64,000 nt of DNA from Collinsella intestinalis DSM 13280 (GTDB lineage Bacteria; Actinomycetota; Coriobacteriia; Coriobacteriales; Coriobacteriaceae): the NCBI RefSeq assembly GCF_000156175.1, contig NZ_GG692710.1:388675-452674 (forward strand), given 5' to 3'. Below, in pieces: positions 44,875-52,864 of the stretch (positions within the stretch are counted from its first letter, which is position 1; every line of letters starts with the position of its first letter). Below the pieces are notes generated by a model. It was not told the DNA's origin, made no database searches, and saw only the letters and a program-made list of their open reading frames with translations. The position numbers and the translations under genes are program-made.

Positions 44875-46059
44875 TTAAGATTTTAGTCCTTTGGCGCGTT
44901 TCAGCAGCTCATAGGCGAGGTCCTGCTTGTCCATGCAGGGGATCTCCTCAGCCCCCTCCCCTGTCACCCAAAGAACCGCATCCGTATTTGAGCCGAAGGT
45001 GGACTCCGAACGCGACACATCGTTGGCGACGATGGCATCGCAGCCCTTGCGGGCGAGCTTGTCGACGGCACGACGAGTAAGGTCATTCGTCTCGGCGGCA
45101 AAGCCGATCACGACGCGATCGTCCTTCTTGGACGACATGTCCGCAAGGATGTCGCGCGTCTTGACGAGCGGAACAGAGGTCAGTTCGCCATCGGACTTGC
45201 TGAGCTTTTCGGGGGCGACGGTAGCGGGGGTATAATCCGCGACCGCAGCGGCGCAAACGAGCATGGTGGCCTCTTCGAAAGCGCGCTCGACCTCGGCATG
45301 CATCTCCGCAGCCGACTCGACGGGAACGACGCACACACCTTGAGGCGCCTGAAGGGCCGTCGGGGCGCTCACCAAGGTGACGCGGGCCCCCATGTCCCGT
45401 GCGGCGCACGCAAGCGCGTAGCCCATCTTGCCGGAGGAGCGATTGCCGATATAGCGTACGGGGTCGATGGCCTCACGCGTACCGCCGGCGGTGATGAGCA
45501 CGTGCTCGCCCGCAAGGATGTCGGATCGCCCGAGCACGGCAAGCGTACGGTCCACAATTGCCTCGACTTCGGCGAGCTTGCCCTGTCCGGTGTCACCGCA
45601 GGCAAGGTAGCCGGTAGCGGGGTAGACGATCTCACAGCCCCTGGCAGCGAGGGTCGCAACGTTCTCCTGAGTGGCGGCCGCCGTCCACATCCCCACATTC
45701 ATCGCGGGAGCCACGACAATGGGGGCATCCGTCGCAAGCAGCGTCGTGCTCATCAGGTCATCGGCAAGGCCATGGGCCATTTTGGCGATGACGTTGGCCG
45801 TGGCCGGGGCCACGAGAACGGCATCGGGCTCCTTGGCAAGCGAGATATGGTGAATCGGGTCGGAGGGGTTGTCGAACAGGTCGATCGCAACCTCCTCGTG
45901 CGTGAGCGCTCGAAAGGTGGTCGGGCCCACGAACGCGGTTGCGTGCTCGGTCATGCAGACCTTGACACGCACGCCGGCCTTCTGGAGAAGGCGGACAATC
46001 TCACATGACTTATACGCGGCGATGCATCCCGTAACGCAAACGAGAACGGTCTTTGGCAT
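44875..46059 (-). CDS. coaBC: Bifunctional phosphopantothenoylcysteine decarboxylase/synthetase
   Basis: It performs two steps of coenzyme A synthesis: joining cysteine to 4'-phosphopantothenate and decarboxylating the product. The N-terminal flavoprotein CoaC has CVTGCIAAYK (~8), HHISLA (~72; catalytic His) and PAMNVGMW (~119). The C-terminal CoaB has AGGTREAIDPVRYIGNRSSGKMG (landmark GGTREAIDPVR, ~193) and AAVADY (~285). The length is 394 residues. I chose the ATG at 46059, with CAGGAG 6 bases upstream; the frame stays open further upstream but lies over the next gene. Confidence 0.94.
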   Translation of the reverse strand: MPKTVLVCVTGCIAAYKSCEIVRLLQKAGVRVKVCMTEHATAFVGPTTFRALTHEEVAIDLFDNPSDPIHHISLAKEPDAVLVAPATANVIAKMAHGLADDLMSTTLLATDAPIVVAPAMNVGMWTAAATQENVATLAARGCEIVYPATGYLACGDTGQGKLAEVEAIVDRTLAVLGRSDILAGEHVLITAGGTREAIDPVRYIGNRSSGKMGYALACAARDMGARVTLVSAPTALQAPQGVCVVPVESAAEMHAEVERAFEEATMLVCAAAVADYTPATVAPEKLSKSDGELTSVPLVKTRDILADMSSKKDDRVVIGFAAETNDLTRRAVDKLARKGCDAIVANDVSRSESTFGSNTDAVLWVTGEGAEEIPCMDKQDLAYELLKRAKGLKS

Positions 46060-46061
46060 GA

Positions 46062-46775
46062 CTACTCCTGCTCGTTGACCACGATGATGCGGTGGCAGTA
46101 CGGGCACTCGGCATAATCGGTCGCATGACGAAGCGCATCCATGGACGCGGGCTGGAGGGCGGTGCGGCAGACCGTCGGGACGTTGCCCTGGATACGCTCG
46201 ACACACAGGCCCTTGAAGCGCTTAGAGGAGCGCTCGTACAGCCCCTGGACGTCCTCAGGCAGACGGCCGAACAGGTGGCTGCGGCGAAGGGAAAGCTCGT
46301 CGATCTCGGCCTGAATGGCAGAGGCCTGATCGCGGGCGGAACGCGTGTCCTCGACAATGGCGGCCTCGAAGCGCTTGATGTAGTCGGCAAGTTTGCGCTC
46401 GCGCTCCTCGGCAGCGGCCAGCGCCTCGCGTGCCTCGGGACGGTCGAACTCGATGCGCTCGAGGCGCTTGGCAAGATTGGAGAGCTCCTCCTCCAGATCT
46501 CGCATCGCACGGTAATCACTCGGATCGACGGGACGGGCCTGAGCGGCGGCGGCGGCCTCATGGCAGGCGCGCTCGCCCTCATCGAGGTCATCGACGGCGA
46601 TCTGCGCGTCCTTGCGAACGGCGAGCAGGCGCGTGGCCTCGGCGCGGAGCTTGGTGAGAGCCGCGCGCTTCTTGCCAAGCTCGTCGATGATGGGCAGCGA
46701 GCCGAGCTGCTTGCCCAGCTTTGCAAGCTCGAGGTCGGTCTCCTGCAGCTTGATCAGATCGGAACCAAGACTCAT
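46062..46775 (-). CDS. Coiled-coil protein with C-terminal zinc-ribbon-like end (CT398 type)
   Basis: Residues ~1-180 form a long alpha-helical coiled coil (repeated Leu/Glu/Arg heptads). The C-terminal ~50 residues follow the zf-RING_7/C4 zinc-ribbon pattern, ending in ECPYCHRIIVV. The usual first CxxC is broken: the sequence reads NVPTVCR, so one of four metal ligands is missing (Pro in its place). The family's function is poorly known. The length is 237 residues. I chose the ATG at 46775 (AAGGAGA upstream); it overlaps the Nif3 gene by 4 bases. Confidence 0.75.
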   Translation of the reverse strand: MSLGSDLIKLQETDLELAKLGKQLGSLPIIDELGKKRAALTKLRAEATRLLAVRKDAQIAVDDLDEGERACHEAAAAAQARPVDPSDYRAMRDLEEELSNLAKRLERIEFDRPEAREALAAAEERERKLADYIKRFEAAIVEDTRSARDQASAIQAEIDELSLRRSHLFGRLPEDVQGLYERSSKRFKGLCVERIQGNVPTVCRTALQPASMDALRHATDYAECPYCHRIIVVNEQE

Positions 46776-47578
46776 GCGAAATCTCCTTGCGTCGGCACCC
46801 ACCATTGCGTGGGCAGCGGATTGACATATACGTGTTCGGCCGGGACGCCAATCGAGACGCAGGCGTCGGCCAAAATCGAGCAGAACGGCTGCTCGGAGCG
46901 ATCGTGGCCCAAAGCCACAACCCCCATCCCCCTGAGAGAGAGGTCCTGGGCGCGATGATAGCCCACCTCTCCGGTCACCACGACATCGGCGCCCGCGCGC
47001 ACGGCGAGCTCACCGAAATCACCGAGGCTACCGCCGAGAAATGTCGGTCGAGAGACCGTCATCTTAGGATCGCCCCAAACGGTCGGTGCCGTCTCAAACG
47101 AATCCCGCAGACGAACGGCAAGATCGCCGAGCGGGATGGGGTCACAAGCACACAGGCTTCCCAAACCAGTCGCATCCGGGTCGCTTGGGTACTCGAGAGA
47201 AGATCGCGCCTCCATACCGAGAAGCCCAGGAAGTGAGGCCCTCGCCTCGTGGGAGCGATCAAGGTTGGTGTGAAGCGAGATGACACTCACACCGAGCCGG
47301 ACGGCCTCGTACACGACGGCGGAACTCGAGGGACGCTCAGCAGATGGAGGACAGAAGCTGTCGGGAGCCGAGATGTAAACCGGGTGATGCGTCAACAGCA
47401 CATTGCAACCCAAGGAGCACGCAGCGTGCAGCGAGTCCAGGGTGGCATCCAAAGAGCACAGCACACCGCGTACTTTGGCATCGGGATCGCCCACGGAGAG
47501 CCCCACATGGTCCCAGGCCTCGGCATCCCGACGTGGGAAACGTGCGAGCAGGGAAGATTCAAGGTCACGGACGAGCAT
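46772..47578 (-). CDS. Nif3-like dinuclear metal centre protein (YqfO/YbgI family)
   Basis: LLTHHPVYIS (~57-66) carries the metal-binding His pair, and HTNLDRSHE (~98) and GEVGYHRAQDL (~216) are the other conserved stretches. Members bind two metal ions; the biological role is unsettled (GTP cyclohydrolase I type 2 is the database name). The length is 268 residues. I chose the ATG at 47578, which overlaps the end of the cysteine desulfurase gene by 14 bases. It also overlaps the zinc-ribbon gene, a pairing seen in many Gram-positives. Confidence 0.88.
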   Translation of the reverse strand: MLVRDLESSLLARFPRRDAEAWDHVGLSVGDPDAKVRGVLCSLDATLDSLHAACSLGCNVLLTHHPVYISAPDSFCPPSAERPSSSAVVYEAVRLGVSVISLHTNLDRSHEARASLPGLLGMEARSSLEYPSDPDATGLGSLCACDPIPLGDLAVRLRDSFETAPTVWGDPKMTVSRPTFLGGSLGDFGELAVRAGADVVVTGEVGYHRAQDLSLRGMGVVALGHDRSEQPFCSILADACVSIGVPAEHVYVNPLPTQWWVPTQGDFA

Positions 47579-48737
47579 CGTGCGCCACCTCGAAAAAGGC
47601 CTCGACAAACCGGTCGAGGGCCGCAGGGTCGACGCGGTCGTCGAAGGAGATGCGCAAGGAGCCGAGCGCATCCTCACGAGGGATCCCCATAGCCCGCAGC
47701 ACATGGCTGGCATCCATACTCCCACTCGAGCAGGCACTCGCTGCGGAAACGGCGAACCCAAGGCCGTCGAGCTTCAAGATGAGCTCCTCAGAGTCGACGC
47801 CCTCGACGTAAATGCTCACGATGCCGGGGAGACGATCGGAATCGGCCCAATCCCCCATCGTGGCATGAACCTTGGAATTTGAGCAGAGTCGATCATACAG
47901 GTTATCGGCCAGAGGCCTGAGTACAGAAACGTGCTCAGCCACGTGCGGGAAAAGTGCATCGGCGGCGGCGGCAAGTCCAACTATGGCCCGAAGATCTTGG
48001 GTGCCGGGTCTGAGACCGCGCTCCTGCCCACCTCCGAGGCTGCGTGGGCGAATCGGGGTTCGGCCCTTGAGATACAAGGCGCCGATGCCGACCGGCCCAC
48101 CGACCTTATGCCCGGCGATGGAGAGGGCATCGACACCGAGATCTGCAACATCAAAGGGCACATGCAGCCAACCCTGGACGGCGTCGGCGTGATAGACGGC
48201 CCCGTGGGCATGGGCCACATCGGCAAGCGCTCGGACGGGCTGGATAACGCCGGTCTCGTTGTTGGCGAACATGATCGACACAAGCGCGACATCGGGTCCC
48301 ATGAGCGCTTCGAGCTCAGAAGGTTCGACATATCCTCGACGGTTGGGCTTGACCGTATCGACCGTGAATCCGAAAGCGCGAAGCTGCGGGAGATTATCGA
48401 TGATCGAATCGTGCTCAATCGCGGAAACGACAACACGGTCGCGCCGGCGATCGGCCGCACGAGCCGCCTCGGCAAGACCTATGAGCGCCAAGACGTTGGC
48501 CTCGGTTCCGCCACCGCAAAACAACACCTCAGAGGCGCGTACGTGCGAACCGAAGCTTCGGGCGACAACCCTACGACAAGATTCGAGCACCTGCGCGGCC
48601 TTGCGACCGAGGGAGTGCAGGGAGTTGGGATTTGCCCCGGCGATTTCCGAGGCATCGTAATCAAGCTGAGCGCGGATTGCCTCGGGCCTCATGGGCGTCG
48701 AGGCCGCGTAGTCGAGATTGGTATACGTGTCAGACAT
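47565..48737 (-). CDS. Cysteine desulfurase (NifS/IscS class)
   Basis: This PLP enzyme takes sulfur from cysteine for Fe-S clusters or tRNA thiolation. The PLP-Lys is in SIAGHKVGGPVG (~192-203), the HADAVQ region lies at ~178, and the catalytic Cys is in SAASACSSGS (~321-330). It begins YTNLDYAASTPM, typical of the family. The length is 390 residues. No IscU or ThiI gene adjoins it, so the partner is unknown. It lies 5 bases after rpe on the minus strand and overlaps the Nif3 gene. Confidence 0.9.
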   Translation of the reverse strand: MSDTYTNLDYAASTPMRPEAIRAQLDYDASEIAGANPNSLHSLGRKAAQVLESCRRVVARSFGSHVRASEVLFCGGGTEANVLALIGLAEAARAADRRRDRVVVSAIEHDSIIDNLPQLRAFGFTVDTVKPNRRGYVEPSELEALMGPDVALVSIMFANNETGVIQPVRALADVAHAHGAVYHADAVQGWLHVPFDVADLGVDALSIAGHKVGGPVGIGALYLKGRTPIRPRSLGGGQERGLRPGTQDLRAIVGLAAAADALFPHVAEHVSVLRPLADNLYDRLCSNSKVHATMGDWADSDRLPGIVSIYVEGVDSEELILKLDGLGFAVSAASACSSGSMDASHVLRAMGIPREDALGSLRISFDDRVDPAALDRFVEAFFEVAHDARP

Positions 48738-48742
48738 CGCGC

Positions 48743-49423
48743 CTACGCTTCCTTGGAAGCTCGGCCGCGCGTACCGGCCTGACGGATGTCCTCGACTGCC
48801 TGAGCCGGATCCTCAGCTCCGAAGACGGCCGAACCGGCCACGAGAACCGTCGCACCGGCGGCACCAAGCTCCTCGGCGTTGCCGGCGCCCACACCGCCAT
48901 CGATTTCGATGAGCGGATCGACGCCGTGCTCGACGCACATGGCGCGCAGGCGACGGAGCTTATCGAGCGTGCGCGGGATGAACTTCTGTCCGCCGAAACC
49001 AGGGTTCACGCTCATGAGCAGGACCATATCGAGCTCATCGAGGATATCTTCGAGCACATCCACGGGAGTGGCGGGGTTGAGCACCACACCAGCCTTGCAG
49101 CCACGGGACTTGATGTGGGAAACCGTGCGGTGCAGATGAGTGGAGGCCTCATAGTGGACGGTGACGAGATCGGCGCCGGCGTCGATGTACCAATTAACCG
49201 TGTCGTCGGGATTGGAAACCATGAGATGAACGTCGAGCGGGATGTCCGTGGCGCTCTTACATGCCTTTACGATGGCCGTGCCATAGCTCAGATTCGGCAC
49301 AAAGTGACCATCCATGACGTCAACATGGATCAGGTCCGCATTCGAGATGCGCTTCAGGTCGTGCGCGAGGTTCGCCATATCGGCCGACAGGATGGAAGGG
49401 GAAATCTGGATTGAAGCTGACAT
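48743..49423 (-). CDS. rpe: Ribulose-phosphate 3-epimerase
   Basis: It interconverts ribulose-5-phosphate and xylulose-5-phosphate in the pentose phosphate pathway. The TIM barrel motifs are SPSILSADMANL (~8), HVDVMDGHFVPN (~33), DVHLMVSNP (~64), SVNPGFGGQKF (~138) and EIDGGV (~172). The length is 226 residues. GAAAGGAA precedes the ATG. It stands between gpsA and the cysteine desulfurase gene in the long minus-strand run. Confidence 0.95.
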   Translation of the reverse strand: MSASIQISPSILSADMANLAHDLKRISNADLIHVDVMDGHFVPNLSYGTAIVKACKSATDIPLDVHLMVSNPDDTVNWYIDAGADLVTVHYEASTHLHRTVSHIKSRGCKAGVVLNPATPVDVLEDILDELDMVLLMSVNPGFGGQKFIPRTLDKLRRLRAMCVEHGVDPLIEIDGGVGAGNAEELGAAGATVLVAGSAVFGAEDPAQAVEDIRQAGTRGRASKEA

Positions 49424-49481
49424 GGCGTTCCTTTCGAACGAATTGATATGCGGTTATGCGAGGGCTGAAGATGCGAAACGG

Positions 49482-50489
49482 CTATTCGTCGAGACCGTAG
49501 AACTCCTCACCCGGCATGCGGCTGGTAAGCTGGTCGAGCGCCTCCTCGAGCGTCATGCTGCCGTAGAGGAGCTGCTCAAGCGCAAAGGCAAATGGCACGT
49601 CGACGCCCTTGGAGCGCGCAAGCTCGCTGACGCTCTTTGCGGCCGCTGCTCCCTCGACGACCATCCGACGTCGCGCCTGGTACTCCTCGAGCGTCTCACC
49701 ACGGGCGAACGCCTCACCAAAAGAACGGTTGCGCGAATGGCGCGAGGTGCACGTCACAATCAGGTCGCCCATGCCGGCCAGGCCCATGCAGGTCATAGCC
49801 TCTCCGCCGCAAGCATGGACCAGACGGCTCATCTCAGCCAGTCCACGGGTCATGATGAGCGCAAGGGCGTTGTCGCCCATGCCCGATCCGGCTGCGATGC
49901 CGCAGATGATGGCCATGATGTTCTTCATCGCACCGCAAAGCTCAACACCGACCAGATCGGTCGAGAGGTAGATGCGGAAGTTCGGTCCGAGGATGATTCC
50001 CTTGAAGAAATCGCCGATCTCCATGCTCTCACAAGCGATGGTCGAGGCGGAAAGGGCCCCATGGCAGATCTCCTCGGCGTGATTGGGGCCCGAAAGCGCC
50101 GCGATGCGCTCAGGATGACCGATTTCGCTGGCGATGACGTCGCTCATAAGCAGCCCGGTGCCGAGCTCGATTCCCTTTGCCAGACAAAGCACCGGCAAAC
50201 CATCCGGGATGTAGGGCGCGCAATCACGGGCAACGCCCCTCAAGAACGATGAGGGTACGGCGAAAATCACAGCATCTGCGCCAGCCAGAGCCTCCTCATG
50301 TGAGCAGGTCGCGCTCACGTTCTCAGGCAGCGTGTAATCTGAGAGATAGCAGCTGTTGGTATGAAGCTCGTTGATCTCGTGCGCCGGAGCGGGGTCGTAG
50401 GACCACATGACGACGGTATGCCCATGAGAGGCCACAAGGCCGGCCATGGCCGTGCCCCACGAACCGGTACCGATCAGTGCGATGCGCAT
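49482..50489 (-). CDS. gpsA: Glycerol-3-phosphate dehydrogenase [NAD(P)+]
   Basis: It makes sn-glycerol-3-phosphate for phospholipids. The nucleotide site is IALIGTGSWGTAMA (~3-16). The conserved LSGPNHAEEI (~136) has the family's GPxxAxE motif, and catalytic-Lys and substrate regions ELCGAMKNIMAI (~184) and GMGDLIVTCTS (~243) are present. The length is 335 residues from the ATG at 50489; an ATG three codons earlier (50498) overlaps plsY by 8 bases and is also possible. It pairs with plsY, which uses its product. Confidence 0.93.
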   Translation of the reverse strand: MRIALIGTGSWGTAMAGLVASHGHTVVMWSYDPAPAHEINELHTNSCYLSDYTLPENVSATCSHEEALAGADAVIFAVPSSFLRGVARDCAPYIPDGLPVLCLAKGIELGTGLLMSDVIASEIGHPERIAALSGPNHAEEICHGALSASTIACESMEIGDFFKGIILGPNFRIYLSTDLVGVELCGAMKNIMAIICGIAAGSGMGDNALALIMTRGLAEMSRLVHACGGEAMTCMGLAGMGDLIVTCTSRHSRNRSFGEAFARGETLEEYQARRRMVVEGAAAAKSVSELARSKGVDVPFAFALEQLLYGSMTLEEALDQLTSRMPGEEFYGLDE

Positions 50490-50490
50490 G

Positions 50491-51225
50491 TTACTCATCC
50501 ATCTTATCGACGCGTTTAGAAAAAGAGAGTTTGGACTCCGTGCCATTCAAGAGCTTCCTGACGTTGGAGCGATGGGCCCAAACGATCAGCAGCCCGAGAA
50601 GGGACATGATCACCTTGAAGCTCAGGCTATCGCCCGCAAAATACAAGGGAACCGTGATAGGCAGGGCCAGAACGGTGATGATGGAACCGAGCGACACGAG
50701 ACGCGTGAACGCCACGACCACGATGAAGATCCCGAGATGCAGCAAGGCGAAGGGCCAGGAAAGACCAAACAGCACACCCACGCCCGTCGCAATACCTTTA
50801 CCACCCTTGAAGTGGAGATAGGGCGAAAAGATATGGCCACACAGGCATACGAGCCCCGCGATAGCCAGGAGGGTGTCGCCGATGCCGGCGCCACCGTTGA
50901 GGGCGAGTACGTCGACGGGCTCGATGCGGACCATGTTCGCGACGACGAGACGGGCCGCGTTCACGCCAAGAACGCCCTTGAAGACGTCGCAGATGAGCGT
51001 GGGAATCGCGACCTTGGGGCCTCCGGCGCGGAGCGCATTGGTGGTGCCGATGTTGCCGGAGCCGACCTTCTGCAGGTCAATTTTACCGAGCAATCTGGCA
51101 AAGATCTTCCCAAAGGGAATACCGCAAACAAGGAACGTGAGAAGGTACGTGAGAATCAACGGCCACCAGGAAGCTCCGAACATCCCCGGGCCAGCAAGGG
51201 CGAGGAAGCGATCCATCCCCGGCAT
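50491..51225 (-). CDS. plsY: Glycerol-3-phosphate acyltransferase PlsY
   Basis: It uses acyl-phosphate to acylate glycerol-3-phosphate, the first step of phospholipid synthesis. Motifs are GSGNIGTTNALR (~55-66), GHIFSPYLHFKGGKGIATG (landmark HFKGGKGIATG, ~135) and HRSNVRKLLNGTE (~217-229). About seven membrane helices are present. The length is 244 residues, somewhat long. AAGGAG lies just before the ATG. Order der-plsY-gpsA is the usual one. PlsC at 55120 would do the second acylation. Confidence 0.93.
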   Translation of the reverse strand: MPGMDRFLALAGPGMFGASWWPLILTYLLTFLVCGIPFGKIFARLLGKIDLQKVGSGNIGTTNALRAGGPKVAIPTLICDVFKGVLGVNAARLVVANMVRIEPVDVLALNGGAGIGDTLLAIAGLVCLCGHIFSPYLHFKGGKGIATGVGVLFGLSWPFALLHLGIFIVVVAFTRLVSLGSIITVLALPITVPLYFAGDSLSFKVIMSLLGLLIVWAHRSNVRKLLNGTESKLSFSKRVDKMDE

Positions 51226-51227
51226 CG

Positions 51228-52565
51228 CTACTCCTTGTCCTTGTCGCTCTTCTTGGCACGGAAGCGCAGGCGAATCGGCGTTCCCTTGAAATCAAAGGTG
51301 GCGCGCATGCGGTTCTCGATGTACCGCTTGTAGTTGTCGGACACCAAGTCGGTGTGGTTGACGAAGAACGTGAACGCCGGGGGCTTCTCACCCGTCTGCG
51401 TGACGTAGTGCATCTTGAGGCGGCGCTTGCCATCGGAGACGGTATGGCCGAATTCACGCATATCGGTAAGGAGCTTGTTCAGCTGAGAAGTGGTGATATG
51501 GCTCGCGCGACGCTCGGCCGCGGCATCGACCATATCCCAGATCTTGTGGACGCTGCGGCCGGTCATGGCAGAAATACGCAGATACTCGGCCCAGGGCGCC
51601 ATGGTCAGGCGGCGATCGACCGTCTCCATGACGGCCTCGCGCTCGTAGTCGTCCTTGAGGAGGTCCCACTTGTTGAGGAGTACCACCAGGGCACAGCCGC
51701 GCTCGATCGCGAGATTAGCAACCTTCTGGTCCTGCTCCGTCACGCCCGCGGAGGCGTCGACGACGAGCAGCGCGACGTCCGCGCGATCGATGGCGCGGAG
51801 CCCTCGGACCATGGAGTAGTACTCGATATTCTCATAGACCGTGCTCTTCTTACGGATACCCGCGGTATCGACCATGCGATAGCGCTTGCCATCGCGCTCG
51901 ACAACTGTGTCGATGGCATCGCGCGTGGTACCGGCGATATTGCTCACGATGGAGCGGTCGTTGCCGATCATCTTATTGAAGAGCGAGGACTTGCCGGCGT
52001 TCGGTCGGCCGATGATGGCGACGCGCAGCGTATCGGGCTCGTCGTCCTCGTCGCCCGCGTCCTCGGGCAGCAGGGAGACGACCTCGTCGAGCAGGTCGCC
52101 GGTGCCGTGGCCGTGCAGGGCGGAGACGGCGACGGGGTCACCCACGCCCAGGGAGTAGAACTCCCAAAGGCTGTCGTTCTCACGGGCGGGATTGTCGAGC
52201 TTGTTAACGAGCAGGAAAGTCGGTTTCTTGAGCTTGCGCACCATGCGGGCGACGCTCTCATCCTCCTCGGTGGCACCGACAGAACCGTCGACCACAAACA
52301 GGATGACAGCGGCTTCCTCGGCGGCGGCCAGGGCCTGGTCGCGGATGGACGTGGCAAAGACATCGTCGCTCTTCATTGGCTCGATACCGCCCGTATCCAC
52401 GAGCATGAACTCGCGGCCGTTCCAGTCGGCGACATGGTAGCTGCGGTCGCGCGTGACGCCGCGGCTCTGATGAACGATGGCATCGGACGTCTGCGCGATG
52501 CGATTGACGAGCGTCGACTTGCCCACGTTAGGGCGCCCGACGATCGCGACAATAGGACGAGACAT
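51228..52565 (-). CDS. der: Ribosome biogenesis GTPase Der (EngA)
   Basis: This tandem GTPase acts in 50S assembly. The first G domain has GRPNVGKST (~10-18), DTGG (~57) and NKLD (~120). The second has GRPNAGKSS (~187-195), DTAGIRKKS (~235) and NKWD (~299), followed by a C-terminal KH-like domain. The length is 445 residues. I chose the ATG at 52565, with AAGGAG upstream and MSRPIVAIVGRPNVGKS as the start. It is preceded by a 299-base gap that contains two structured hairpin elements. Confidence 0.96.
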   Translation of the reverse strand: MSRPIVAIVGRPNVGKSTLVNRIAQTSDAIVHQSRGVTRDRSYHVADWNGREFMLVDTGGIEPMKSDDVFATSIRDQALAAAEEAAVILFVVDGSVGATEEDESVARMVRKLKKPTFLLVNKLDNPARENDSLWEFYSLGVGDPVAVSALHGHGTGDLLDEVVSLLPEDAGDEDDEPDTLRVAIIGRPNAGKSSLFNKMIGNDRSIVSNIAGTTRDAIDTVVERDGKRYRMVDTAGIRKKSTVYENIEYYSMVRGLRAIDRADVALLVVDASAGVTEQDQKVANLAIERGCALVVLLNKWDLLKDDYEREAVMETVDRRLTMAPWAEYLRISAMTGRSVHKIWDMVDAAAERRASHITTSQLNKLLTDMREFGHTVSDGKRRLKMHYVTQTGEKPPAFTFFVNHTDLVSDNYKRYIENRMRATFDFKGTPIRLRFRAKKSDKDKE

Positions 52566-52632
52566 AGGTTCTCCTTGGATAGTCACAGTTGGTGAAATTC
52601 TAGCATGTGCTCCGTGGCGATGACGCATCCCA

Positions 52633-52705
52633 CGGGGTGGACATAATCTCTTCGGGTGTGGTTCGCTTCACTCACAAAACACCCTACGAGAATATGTCCA
52701 CCCCG
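52633..52705. repeat. Structured hairpin element X
   Basis: CGGGGTGGACATA (52633-52645) and TATGTCCACCCCG (52693-52705) form a perfect 13-bp outer stem. Inside are a second stem (CTC/GAG, then GGGTGT/ACACCC) interrupted by a TTC/TAC internal loop, and a ~20-base loop with TTCGCTTCACTCACAAAA. It is an inverted relative of element Y. It lies ~70 bases upstream of der. Confidence 0.75.
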
Positions 52706-52773
52706 GAGGGTCGCCCATCGCGATCCAAGCCACCCTCGTTGGAAAAATTAGTGCTCGGCGTTATTTATGGGCA

Positions 52774-52858
52774 GCCGATGCGCGGGGATATTTCCGTAGG
52801 GCGTTTTTTGTGAAGCGAAGCGAAACCACGCCCGAAGGAATTATGCCCGCGCATCGGC
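52774..52858. repeat. Structured hairpin element Y
   Basis: GCCGATGCGCGGG and CCCGCGCATCGGC form a perfect 13-bp outer stem unrelated in sequence to that of X. The inner part, read on the minus strand, repeats X: CC-TTC-GGGCGT, loop GGTTTCGCTTCGCTTCACAAAAA, ACGCCC-TAC-GG. Each base change in a stem arm is matched in the other arm. It ends 7 bases before the stop of the PDZ/radical-SAM gene. Confidence 0.75.
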
Positions 52859-52864
52859 GTTCAG

